Shown piece after piece: positions 1 through 6,554 of a stretch of 10,750 nucleotides of DNA. Where the stretch lies: positions 1-10,750 of the forward strand of contig PTKA01000013.1 in the NCBI GenBank assembly GCA_002937525.1, written 5' to 3'. The stretch comes from Alphaproteobacteria bacterium MarineAlpha10_Bin3. Lineage in GTDB: Bacteria > Pseudomonadota > Alphaproteobacteria > UBA8366 > GCA-2717185. How positions within the stretch are numbered: position 1 is the stretch's first letter; each line of letters starts with the position of its first letter. The notes beneath the pieces are model-generated. The model searched no databases, had not been told where the DNA came from, and saw only the letters and a program-made list of their open reading frames with translations. A program made the position numbers and the translations under genes.

Positions 1-1
1 T

Positions 2-790
2 AAATTGTGTGTGCGGCGGCCGCGCAACGACCAGAACCGCGGCTATATCCCGTACGGCGAGGAAACCTTGGCCCGGATGCACGGCCAGGACACGCCGGCC
101 GACTACAAGGAAGTCTTCGCCATCGGGCCGGACGAATTTCCCGACGAGCCCTATTACACCTGCGATCTGGCCTATCCGGATTTCGCGCCGAATCTGTGGC
201 CCCTCCGGCCCGAAGGACTGCGCGCGGTCATGACATCCTATTACGCGGACATGCTTGGACTGGCGCGGCTGCTGGCCCGCATCTACGCCACCGCGCTCGA
301 CCTGCCGGCGGATTTTTTCGTCGAAAGGTTGTCGCGCCACGCCTGCCAGTTGCGGCTGCTGCATTACCCGGCGCCGACGGCTGCGCTGGCGCCCGGCCAG
401 TTGCGCTGCGGCGAACATACCGATCTTGGTTTGACCACGATCCTGCGCAACGAGGCGGCGGCCGGCGGGCTGGAAGTATGCACGCGCGGCGGAAAGTGGA
501 TCGCAGCACCGGCAATCCCCGATACCTTCATCGTCAATATCGGCGATCTGATGATGCGCTGGACCAATGACCGCTGGCGCTCGACCCCGCACCGGGTCGC
601 GGTGCCGGATCGCGAAGCGCGCCAGCGCAGCCGGCGCCTGTCGATCGGCTTCTTTGTGGTGCCCAATTACGACGCGCGGGTCGTCTGCATGCCGGCGCCC
701 GGACAGGCGGTAAAATACCCGCCGATAAGCGTGCGCGACTACCGGACCGGCCGGTTTGCCGCCGGCGCCGGGGTGCAGAATTCCGATTAA
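2..790 (+). CDS. 2OG-Fe(II) oxygenase, isopenicillin N synthase-like (5' partial)
   Basis: Non-haem iron, 2-oxoglutarate-dependent oxygenase of the isopenicillin N synthase/flavanone hydroxylase superfamily, cytosolic. The 5' end lies outside the window. The frame is open to the left edge, and the residues just before the conserved NRGYIP stretch (K-L-C-V-R-R) match the usual mid-protein 'EKL..' region, so the TTG and GTG codons at 5-13 are not the real start. Iron ligands are visible: His (416-418) and Asp (422-424) in GEHTDLGLTTIL, and the distal His (590-592) in STPHRV. The 2-oxoglutarate-binding Arg is in RRLSIGF (Arg 635-637, Ser 641-643), giving the RxS motif. Family members modify small molecules, and nothing here identifies the substrate. 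It ends in TAA followed by an AT-rich spacer, so it is probably not cotranscribed with the kinase downstream. Family assignment is firm; function is unknown. Confidence 0.9.
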   Translation, partial: KLCVRRPRNDQNRGYIPYGEETLARMHGQDTPADYKEVFAIGPDEFPDEPYYTCDLAYPDFAPNLWPLRPEGLRAVMTSYYADMLGLARLLARIYATALDLPADFFVERLSRHACQLRLLHYPAPTAALAPGQLRCGEHTDLGLTTILRNEAAAGGLEVCTRGGKWIAAPAIPDTFIVNIGDLMMRWTNDRWRSTPHRVAVPDREARQRSRRLSIGFFVVPNYDARVVCMPAPGQAVKYPPISVRDYRTGRFAAGAGVQNSD

Positions 791-820
791 AAGGGAGGTT
801 CGTGAAAAATTAAAGAATAA

Positions 821-850
821 TTTACATCTTAAGCACTATTACCTTATATC
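821..850 (+). promoter_or_regulatory. Candidate sigma70-type promoter of the signalling cassette
   Basis: The 791-870 spacer is strikingly AT-rich against its GC-rich surroundings. It holds TTTACA (821-826; five of six bases of the -35 consensus) and TATATC (845-850; four of six of the -10 consensus) with an 18-bp spacer. Transcription would begin about 25 bp before the GTG at 884. The position is right for the kinase operon, but an AT-rich stretch gives such matches easily, so this is a suggestion only. Confidence 0.35.
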
Positions 851-883
851 TAGTTTAGAGGCAGATCGTAGGGAGTGGGTGCG

Positions 884-2899
884 GTGAACAATGGCACGTC
901 AGAAATGAAACCCGCATCGACGTCGCCGAAGCGCCGCATTGCCGCTTATTTGATCCTTGGTTCCGGGCTGATAGTCGCCTTTATGGCGGTCCGGGGCGTG
1001 ACCTGGCAGGGCAGCGTTGCGCTGCACACCACGATGGAATCGGTGGCGACGTTGCTGGCCGCCGTTGTCGGCGCCATCGCCTTGCTGCGTTATTACGCGC
1101 GCCGCGAGTCCAAAATTCTGTATGTCGGCGCCGGTTTTTTGGGGACGGCTTTTCTCGACGGTTATCACACCCTGGTCACGTCGGCGTTCTTCAAACCGAT
1201 GATGCCCTCGAATTTACCGTCGCTGATCCCGTGGAGCTGGATCGCGTCGCGCCAGTTCCTGGCGATATTCCTGGTGCTGAGTTGCCTTGCCTGGATTTAC
1301 GAACGCCGGCATCGTGGCCACGTCTTCGTGACGCCCGCATTTGTTTATCTGTCGACGGCGGTATTCGCGGCCGTCAGTTTTCTGTTTTTCGTCATCGTAC
1401 CGTTGCCGCGCGCCTATTATTCGGAATTGTTTTTCCACCGGCCCGAGGAATTCGGTCCGGCCTTTTTCTTTTTGCTGGCGCTGATCGGCTATCTTTACAA
1501 AGGCGGATGGCGTAGGGATTCGGTCGATCATTGGCTGGTCATAACATTGATCGTCAGCCTGATTGGACAAGCGGTATTCATGTCGGTTTCGGGAAAATTG
1601 TTCGACTTTGAATTCGACGCCGCCCACACGCTGAAAAAAATATCCTACCTTTGCGCGCTGACCGGGTTCCTCGCCAGCATGTACCAGGTGTTGAAGAACT
1701 CGAATTCGCTCAATGTCAAATTACGTCAAGAAGTGCTGGAACGGCAGCGCGAGCAGGTCATCCTGCTGCGGGTGCAAGCCGATCTGCGGGACAGCGAGGA
1801 AAAAGCGCGAACCACCCTGGAGACCATGGCCGACGGCGTGGTGACGATTGATACGGCGGGAATCGTGAAATCCTTCAATCCGGCGGCGGAAAGTCTGTTT
1901 GGCTATGAAGCCGCCGAGATCTGCGGTGCGAACGTGGACAAGTTGATGCCGGGGGCGTTTGGAGCGCATCTCGATGGGGATTCGAAAACCAATCTGAAAA
2001 TTCGCAAAGAACTCGTCGGCGAACGAAAGGACAGGTCGAAATTCGACATCGAACTGTCGTTGAGCGAGATGAAAATTGGCGCCGCGTGTATGTTCACCGG
2101 CGTGATACGCGATATATCGCCGCGTAAACGCGATGAAGCGGAACTAAAAAAATACGCCGAAAGCCTGCGCAGATCCAATTTCGAGCTGGAACAGTTCGCA
2201 TCGGTGGCGTCGCATGATTTGCAGGAGCCGCTGCGCAAGGTGCAGGCGTTCGGTGACCGGTTGCGGCGCAAATACGCCCAAGAACTGGACGGCCAAGGCA
2301 GCGACTATATCGATCGAATGCTGAAATCGACCGCCCGCATGCAAAGTTTGATCGACAGCCTGCTATCCTTTTCGCGCATCTCGACCAAGGGAAAACCCTA
2401 TCAACCGGTCGATTTGAACGAAATCGCCCGGGGCGTCACCGACGATCTGGAGATCGTCATTCGTGAAAATAATGTTGCGCTGAATATCGAGGATTTGCCG
2501 GTTATCGACGCCGACCCGCACCAGATGCGGCAGCTTTTTCAAAATTTAATCGGCAATGCGATAAAATACCGGCGCGCCGGCGTCGATCCCATCGTGCATG
2601 TCAGCGCCCATGTAGCACCGGCCCCGTGCGGCCTTGCCGGCGGCGAACAGTCGCGATTTTGCCAGATTACGGTGTCCGACAATGGCATCGGATTCGACAA
2701 CGCATACGCCGAAAAAATCTTCGTGATTTTTCAGCGCCTGCATGGCCGCGGTGAGTATGACGGGACCGGCATCGGGTTGGCGATTTGCCGCAAGATTGTC
2801 GAACGCCATGGCGGTTCGATCGAAGCCACTGGCAAAGCGAACGAAGGGGCCAGATTCGTTGCATCGTTGCCGGTGTCCCAAGTCCTTGAGGAGGCGTGA
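884..2899 (+). CDS. Membrane sensor histidine kinase (MASE3-like, PAS, HisKA, HATPase_c)
   Basis: Inner-membrane sensor kinase of 671 aa. Residues about 18-270 form roughly eight hydrophobic segments. They resemble the MASE3 sensor domain, including the LHTTMES and FLDGYHTL signatures. A charged coiled linker (about 272-302) leads to a PAS domain (about 305-415). The dimerisation domain carries the H-box SHDLQEPLR with phosphoacceptor His444. The ATPase domain shows the N box around Asn558 (NLIGNAIKYR), the G1 box at Asp599 (DNGIGFD), the F box (IFVIFQRLHG) and the G2 box at Gly627 (GTGIGLAI), in the form typical of phytochrome-like kinases. GTG 884 is chosen over GTG 875 because TAGGGAG (869-875) lies 8 nt before 884 but touches 875. 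The stop is 3 nt from the next gene, a response regulator and likely partner. The sensed ligand is unknown. Family confidence is high; the MASE3 label rests on pattern only. Confidence 0.93.
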   Translation: MNNGTSEMKPASTSPKRRIAAYLILGSGLIVAFMAVRGVTWQGSVALHTTMESVATLLAAVVGAIALLRYYARRESKILYVGAGFLGTAFLDGYHTLVTSAFFKPMMPSNLPSLIPWSWIASRQFLAIFLVLSCLAWIYERRHRGHVFVTPAFVYLSTAVFAAVSFLFFVIVPLPRAYYSELFFHRPEEFGPAFFFLLALIGYLYKGGWRRDSVDHWLVITLIVSLIGQAVFMSVSGKLFDFEFDAAHTLKKISYLCALTGFLASMYQVLKNSNSLNVKLRQEVLERQREQVILLRVQADLRDSEEKARTTLETMADGVVTIDTAGIVKSFNPAAESLFGYEAAEICGANVDKLMPGAFGAHLDGDSKTNLKIRKELVGERKDRSKFDIELSLSEMKIGAACMFTGVIRDISPRKRDEAELKKYAESLRRSNFELEQFASVASHDLQEPLRKVQAFGDRLRRKYAQELDGQGSDYIDRMLKSTARMQSLIDSLLSFSRISTKGKPYQPVDLNEIARGVTDDLEIVIRENNVALNIEDLPVIDADPHQMRQLFQNLIGNAIKYRRAGVDPIVHVSAHVAPAPCGLAGGEQSRFCQITVSDNGIGFDNAYAEKIFVIFQRLHGRGEYDGTGIGLAICRKIVERHGGSIEATGKANEGARFVASLPVSQVLEEA

Positions 2900-2902
2900 T
2901 AA

Positions 2903-3322
2903 ATGACCAAGAAGAAAAATTCCATCACCATCCTGGTTGCCGAGGACGATCCCGACGACCGGCTGCTGGTCCGCGAGGCGCTGGAAGATATACGGCTATG
3001 CAACCAGCTTAATTTTGTCGCCGATGGCCGTGAGCTGATCGATTTTCTTCGCGCCAAAGGAGACTACGCCGATCGCGCCGGTCAGCCGCTGCCCAGCATA
3101 TTGCTGCTCGACCTCAACATGCCCCGGATGGATGGCCGCGAGGCGCTGAAAATCATCAAGACCGATCCCGCATTGCGCCAGCTTCCGGTTGTCGTGCTGA
3201 CCACCTCCAAGGCCGAAGAGGACATATACCGGACCTACGATCTGGGGGTGAATTCGTTCATCACCAAGCCGGTGACCTTCGTGGCGCTGGCCAGCATGAT
3301 GGCGATCCTGACCAGTTACTGA
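2903..3322 (+). CDS. Single-domain response regulator, Rcp1/CheY-like
   Basis: Stand-alone receiver of 139 aa with no output domain. It has the acidic pocket Glu14-Asp15-Asp16 (VAEDDPDD), phosphoacceptor Asp70 in LLLDLNMPRMDG, the switch Thr/Ser in VVLTTSK (100-102) and the conserved Lys122 in FITKPV. The long loop before Asp70 (LRAKGDYADRAGQPLP) and the overall form match Rcp1-type regulators that pair with phytochrome-like kinases. ATG 2903 follows GAGGAGG (2888-2894) by 8 nt, and that ribosome-binding site lies inside the end of the kinase gene, so the two are almost certainly cotranscribed. It probably takes phosphate from the upstream kinase and passes it on, competes for it, or docks on another protein. 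Those roles are inferred from gene order. Confidence 0.93.
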   Translation: MTKKKNSITILVAEDDPDDRLLVREALEDIRLCNQLNFVADGRELIDFLRAKGDYADRAGQPLPSILLLDLNMPRMDGREALKIIKTDPALRQLPVVVLTTSKAEEDIYRTYDLGVNSFITKPVTFVALASMMAILTSY

Positions 3323-3331
3323 CTGGAATTC

Positions 3332-3359
3332 GTCAGCTTGCCAGGCGAAGGAAGCTGAC
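3332..3359 (+). promoter_or_regulatory. Intercistronic hairpin enclosing a ribosome-binding site
   Basis: A perfect 8-bp inverted repeat, GTCAGCTT (3332-3339) and AAGCTGAC (3352-3359), encloses a 12-nt loop. The Shine-Dalgarno-like AAGGAAG (3348-3354) straddles loop and stem, and the hairpin ends 2 nt before the TTG start at 3362. Seen in RNA, it would partly hide the ribosome-binding site. It lacks a long U run, so it is a poor rho-independent terminator. A role in lowering translation of the downstream gene, or as a 3' end for the upstream message, is inference. Confidence 0.5.
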
Positions 3360-3361
3360 TT

Positions 3362-5023
3362 TTGACCGCGCTGCGCGCACTCATCATCGAAGACGACGAG
3401 GACGATTTCCTGCTCGCGCGCGACATGCTGGGCGAGGCGGTCAGCGTTCGCTACCGGCTCGATTGGGAACCCCAATGGCAGGTCGGGCTGGAGGCCACCC
3501 AAAGGCAGGGTTACGACATCGTGCTGGTCGATTACCGGCTCGGCGCCTCGAACGGTCTGGAACTGGTCCGGCAGGCGCGCGCCATGGGGGTAACGCTGCC
3601 CTTTATCCTGCTGACCGGCGAGGATAGCCGGGAGATCGACCAGGAAGTGCTGCTGGCCGGCGCGTCCGACTATTTGGTGAAATCGCAAATTACCGCGCCG
3701 TTGCTCGACCGCGCCATTCGATACGCCATCGAACGCAAACGCAACGAGGAGCAGCTGCTGCAACTGGCCCAGTTCGATTCACTGACCGGTCTCGCCAACC
3801 GGGCGCATTTCAACAGCCATCTGAAGGGCGCCATTGCCCGGGCCAAGCGCTCGGGCGTCCAGGGCGCGCTGTTCCTGCTCGATCTGGATAATTTGAAAAA
3901 GGTCAATGATTCGCTCGGGCATCCCGAAGGCGACCGTCTACTGCAGGAATTTGCATCGCGGCTGTCGGCATGTATTCGCGAATCCGACTTCGTGGCCCGC
4001 CTTGGCGGCGATGAATTCGCCATTATCGGATCTAATATCGAGGGCGCGGAAAGCGCGGCCAGTATTGCGCGCAATATCGGCAAAATTTTCGAGACGCCGT
4101 TCTCCCTGTCGGGTCAAAATTTCCATTCCGGCGCCAGTGTTGGAATATCGCTGTTTCCGGCCGACAGCGATCAACCCGGCGGCTTGCTGAAGAACGCCGA
4201 TATGGCCCTGTACGAGGCCAAGAACAAATCCCGTGGGAGCTACCGGTTTTTCGACGATGCGATGAATCTGCGGGCGCAGGCGCGCCGGACCATGGCGGTG
4301 GAACTGCGCGACGCGGTCCTTGGCGGCCAACTCGAATTGTATTATCAGCCCAAGGTCAGCGCCTCGAACGGCGCCATGGTCGGCGTCGAGGCATTGTCGC
4401 GCTGGACGCATCCGCAACGCGGAACGATTTCACCCGAAGCGTTTATTCCCGCCGCCGAAACCAGCGGAACCATTGTTGCGCTGGGCGCATGGGTGTTGCG
4501 GACCACCTGCGAACAGCTAAACCAATGGCGGGCGGCCGGTTTGCCGCCGATCCCGGTTTCGATCAATCTTTCGCCGGTCGAACTAAGACAGGCCGGATTT
4601 GTGGAGTCGGTTCGACGGGTTTTGGCCGAAACCGGCATCGACCCCTTATTGATCGAGTTCGAAATAACCGAGAACGTCGTCATGGAGAACTCCGATAGCC
4701 GGATTAAAATGATGCGCGCGCTTCAGGCCATCGGAATTTCACTGGCGATCGACGATTTCGGGGTGGGCTATTCGTCCTTGTCCTATCTGATGAATTTTCC
4801 CGTCGACTGGCTGAAGATCGACCGCTGTTTCATCTCGCGGGTAACCGACGATCCCAATGCCGCCGCGATTGCCCGGACCGTGATCGCATTGGCAAGAACC
4901 TCAATCTCGGCATCACCGCCGAAGGCATCGAAACCCGAACGCAGCTCGAATTCTGCCGCCGCGAGGGTTGCGACGAAGTGCAGGGGTTCTATTTCAGCCC
5001 GGCGCTTGGCGCCGACCGGCTGA
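3362..5023 (+). CDS. Receiver-GGDEF-EAL c-di-GMP protein, frameshifted in the EAL domain
   Basis: Response regulator for c-di-GMP turnover, 553 aa as read. The receiver (about 3-120) has the acidic Glu10-Asp11-Asp12, phosphoacceptor Asp57 in LVDYRLG and a Lys in DYLVKSQ. The GGDEF domain keeps the intact active site GGDEF (215-219) and the inhibitory I-site RESD five residues before it, so it is probably an active, product-inhibited cyclase. The EAL domain (from about 320) has EAL (343-345), the Asn of SINLSP, EITEN, DDFGVGYSS and LKIDR. After Ala511 (codon 4892-4894) the frame leaves EAL homology and ends in an unrelated Ser/Arg-rich tail. The missing AEGIE and QGF motifs are found one frame back, up to 5088. 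TTG 3362 is the first possible start after an in-frame TGA at 3356-3358, and AAGGAAG lies 7 nt upstream. As written, phosphodiesterase activity is probably lost. The intact form would be about 575 aa. Confidence 0.9.
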   Translation: MTALRALIIEDDEDDFLLARDMLGEAVSVRYRLDWEPQWQVGLEATQRQGYDIVLVDYRLGASNGLELVRQARAMGVTLPFILLTGEDSREIDQEVLLAGASDYLVKSQITAPLLDRAIRYAIERKRNEEQLLQLAQFDSLTGLANRAHFNSHLKGAIARAKRSGVQGALFLLDLDNLKKVNDSLGHPEGDRLLQEFASRLSACIRESDFVARLGGDEFAIIGSNIEGAESAASIARNIGKIFETPFSLSGQNFHSGASVGISLFPADSDQPGGLLKNADMALYEAKNKSRGSYRFFDDAMNLRAQARRTMAVELRDAVLGGQLELYYQPKVSASNGAMVGVEALSRWTHPQRGTISPEAFIPAAETSGTIVALGAWVLRTTCEQLNQWRAAGLPPIPVSINLSPVELRQAGFVESVRRVLAETGIDPLLIEFEITENVVMENSDSRIKMMRALQAIGISLAIDDFGVGYSSLSYLMNFPVDWLKIDRCFISRVTDDPNAAAIARTVIALARTSISASPPKASKPERSSNSAAARVATKCRGSISARRLAPTG

Positions 5024-5088
5024 CCGAGTGGTACCGGCGCCGCTTGCCCGCCAAAGCGGCCAAGCGGCTGGTCACGGTGCCGCGCTAG
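4895..5088 (+). other. Displaced C-terminal part of the EAL domain (-1 frame)
   Basis: In the frame that includes codon AAC 4897-4899, the DNA encodes NLNLGITAEGIETRTQ, then DEVQGFYFSPALG and a tail ending TVPR before TAG at 5086-5088. This is the normal end of an EAL domain, with the catalytic Glu of AEGIE and the Gln of QGF. The preceding gene runs into it after GCA 4892-4894, with two bases (AG) left over where a Lys codon AAG is expected (family pattern LAKNLNL). The simplest reading is loss of one A within 4894-4898. The segment has no start codon or ribosome-binding site of its own, so it is the tail of the gene starting at 3362, not a separate gene. Confidence 0.88.
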
Positions 5089-5954
5089 CCGGTTTCAATC
5101 GGCAGCGATTGGTCCCTGGCCCATTGGCTCATCGATTGGTCATAGACGGCGATATCGGTGTAACCGAGCTGGTGCAGCACGAAAGCGTCGAGGGTGGCGG
5201 CGATGCCGCCGCCGCAATAAGCAATTACTTTCTTGTCCGGCGTTGCCCCCGCATCGGTGAAAATTGCCGCGACGGTTTGCGGATCGCAAAACGTGTTGTC
5301 GGCCGGATCGAGCAGCGAGGCCGCCGGCACATTGACGCTGCCGGGGATGCGGCCGGGCCGGCCGTAGCGGTCGCTGTCGCCGCGATGCAGTTCGGGCGAC
5401 AAAGCGTTGAGGGTGCAAATCGCGCCGTCGCCGATGGCTTGCTTGACCGTATCGGGGCCAACGAAAAGGCCGGGCCGGGGTCGGGCGGTGAAGGTCGCCG
5501 CGGCCGGGGTGGCCGGATGGGTGGATAGCGGGCGCCCTTCGGCCCGCCATTTTTGCCAGCCGCCATTCAGGACCGCGGCGTTATCGAAGCCGAAGGCGCG
5601 CAGCATCCACCAGATCCGCGTCGCCCATTGGGCGTTGGCGGTGCTGTACAGGACCACGCGGCTGTCGTCGCCGACGCCATGCGCCGACATTGCTTCGGCA
5701 AATTGTTCGGCCGCCGGCGCCATGAACCGTAACGCCGATCCGGCATCCGACAATTCACCCTGCAAATCGAGGAACCCGGCGCCCGGAATATGGCTAAGAT
5801 CGTAGTCGGTGCGGCCGCTTTCGACCCGGTAGGGCTGGCCGGGTTCGGTGGCGTCCAGCAGATGCGTGGTGCAGTCGAAGATGCGCAGGTTGGGGGCGTC
5901 CAGATTGGCGGCCAGCCAGCCGGTTTCGACAATGGCGTCTGGGTAGCGGTACAT
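5085..5954 (-). CDS. sseA: Thiosulfate/3-mercaptopyruvate sulfurtransferase (tandem rhodanese)
   Basis: Transfers sulfane sulfur from thiosulfate or 3-mercaptopyruvate to a thiophilic acceptor; no signal peptide is visible, so it is probably cytosolic. It has 289 aa and two rhodanese domains. The N-terminal domain (about 8-135) keeps the SHIPGA and ATRIWWMLRAFG signatures but has no Cys in its loop, so it is structural. The C-terminal domain (about 160-285) has GRPGRIPGSVNVP and the active-site Cys247 in AYCGGGIAATL. The CGGGIAA loop is closer to the CG-type loop of mercaptopyruvate enzymes than to the CRKG loop of classical rhodanese, but substrate choice is not settled, so the gene symbol is tentative. 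ATG 5954 is preceded, on its own strand, by AAGGAAA 7 nt away. Its stop shares CTAG (5085-5088) with the restored stop of the convergent c-di-GMP gene. Confidence 0.9.
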   Translation of the reverse strand: MYRYPDAIVETGWLAANLDAPNLRIFDCTTHLLDATEPGQPYRVESGRTDYDLSHIPGAGFLDLQGELSDAGSALRFMAPAAEQFAEAMSAHGVGDDSRVVLYSTANAQWATRIWWMLRAFGFDNAAVLNGGWQKWRAEGRPLSTHPATPAAATFTARPRPGLFVGPDTVKQAIGDGAICTLNALSPELHRGDSDRYGRPGRIPGSVNVPAASLLDPADNTFCDPQTVAAIFTDAGATPDKKVIAYCGGGIAATLDAFVLHQLGYTDIAVYDQSMSQWARDQSLPIETG

Positions 5955-5991
5955 CGCGATATTTCCTTATCGTTTTTCGGTTGGGTTGCGA

Positions 5992-6020
5992 ATTGTTACG
6001 GAACCCGCCGGTGGGATCAA
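5992..6020 (-). promoter_or_regulatory. Candidate promoter of the sulfurtransferase gene
   Basis: On the minus strand, TTGATC (6020-6015) and AACAAT (5997-5992) lie 17 bp apart, each matching four of six consensus bases. A transcript would start about 30 nt before ATG 5954. The spacer holds an imperfect palindrome, CCCGCCGGTGGG (6004-6015). Weak matches, so only a suggestion. Confidence 0.25.
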
Positions 6021-6043
6021 GGTGACAAAATAAGAAAAAAATC

Positions 6044-6057
6044 TTGTAATATTGCAA
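6044..6057. repeat. Near-perfect 14-bp palindrome in a divergent promoter region
   Basis: TTGTAATATTGCAA pairs with itself at six of seven positions. It sits in the AT-rich 146-bp spacer between the divergent sulfurtransferase and terminase-like genes and overlaps the candidate -35 box of the latter. Its form suits an operator for a dimeric regulator, but no regulator gene is adjacent and no second copy was noticed in the window. Confidence 0.35.
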
Positions 6058-6080
6058 ATTATGGAATAATTTCCTATTTT
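6052..6080 (+). promoter_or_regulatory. Candidate promoter of the terminase-like gene
   Basis: TTGCAA (6052-6057) and TATTTT (6075-6080), 17 bp apart, each match four of six consensus bases. A start near 6087 would leave a very short leader with GGAGAG (6090-6095) before ATG 6101. The whole spacer is AT-rich, so chance matches are likely. Confidence 0.28.
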
Positions 6081-6100
6081 GTTCTTAATGGAGAGTCCCG

Positions 6101-6529
6101 ATGTCCGCACTCCGGCCCCGGCAGGAACGGTTCTGCCAGTATTTCGTTCTCGATCCCAATGCGACCCATGCAGCAGCGCATGCCGGTTATGCGCGGCGCA
6201 CCGCGGTTAAACAGGGCAGCAGGCTGCTGGCCAACAGCCGGGTCTCGACCCGGATCATTGAGTTGCGCCGCGATATCGCCCGGCGGCATTGCGCCGACGC
6301 CGACCAACTGATGGCCAAGCTGGAAGCGATTTACCGGCGGGCGTCGGAAGACCATCATTGGGGGGCTGCCGGGCGCGCGGTGGAATTGCAGGCGCGCCTT
6401 GCCAGCATGATGCCCCAGGCGGGGATGTCCCAGGCCGGCGGGCGGGGATGTCCGGGGCGTAAAAATGTAGACATTCCACCCGGAATCCCAGCGTGTTTTA
6501 CAATAAATCAAAGGCTTGATGTCAAATGA
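6101..6529 (+). CDS. Orphan phage terminase small subunit-like protein
   Basis: Resembles the small terminase subunit family (Terminase_2/XtmA), DNA-binding proteins that recognise packaging sites in tailed phages. Residues about 5-55 hold the family's N-terminal helix-turn-helix pattern: RPRQERFCQYFV, DPNATHAAAHAGYARRTAVKQG, then SRLLANSRVSTRIIEL. A helical stretch follows, ending near AVELQARLASMM (about 93-104). The last 28 or so residues are unlike the family and appear to arise from a short repeat (6418-6453) that changes the frame. ATG 6101 follows GGAGAG by 5 nt. No large terminase, portal, capsid or integrase gene is visible within the window; the neighbours are housekeeping genes. 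It may be a phage remnant or a domesticated DNA-binding protein. The family call is fairly sure; a cellular role is unknown. Confidence 0.75.
   Translation: MSALRPRQERFCQYFVLDPNATHAAAHAGYARRTAVKQGSRLLANSRVSTRIIELRRDIARRHCADADQLMAKLEAIYRRASEDHHWGAAGRAVELQARLASMMPQAGMSQAGGRGCPGRKNVDIPPGIPACFTINQRLDVK
6418..6453 (+). repeat. 13-bp direct repeat in the 3' end of the terminase-like gene
   Basis: GGCGGGGATGTCC occurs at 6418-6430 and again at 6441-6453, an offset of 23 bp. Because 23 is not a multiple of three, the two copies are read in different frames (AGMS, then RGCP). Removing one 23-bp unit would end the protein at TAA 6460-6462 (…MSGA), close to where family similarity stops. Confidence 0.7.
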
Positions 6530-6554
6530 CCGGCGTTAAAGGGGGCTTGAAACG

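Noticed and set aside
807..823. AAATTA/TAATTT 6-bp inverted repeat
   Set aside because: Consists only of A and T in an AT-rich spacer. Expected by chance and too weak to be a terminator.
875..883. GTG 875 as start of the histidine kinase
   Set aside because: The purine-rich TAGGGAG directly abuts this codon, leaving no spacing. GTG 884, with 8 nt spacing, is better.
2996..3763. 255-codon minus-strand open frame across the response regulator and the receiver-GGDEF-EAL gene
   Set aside because: Antisense to two genes with intact receiver motifs. The translation shows no domain.
6473..6486. ATTCC-ACCC-GGAAT hairpin as a terminator of the terminase-like gene
   Set aside because: Only a 5-bp stem, no adjacent T run, and located inside the current coding frame.
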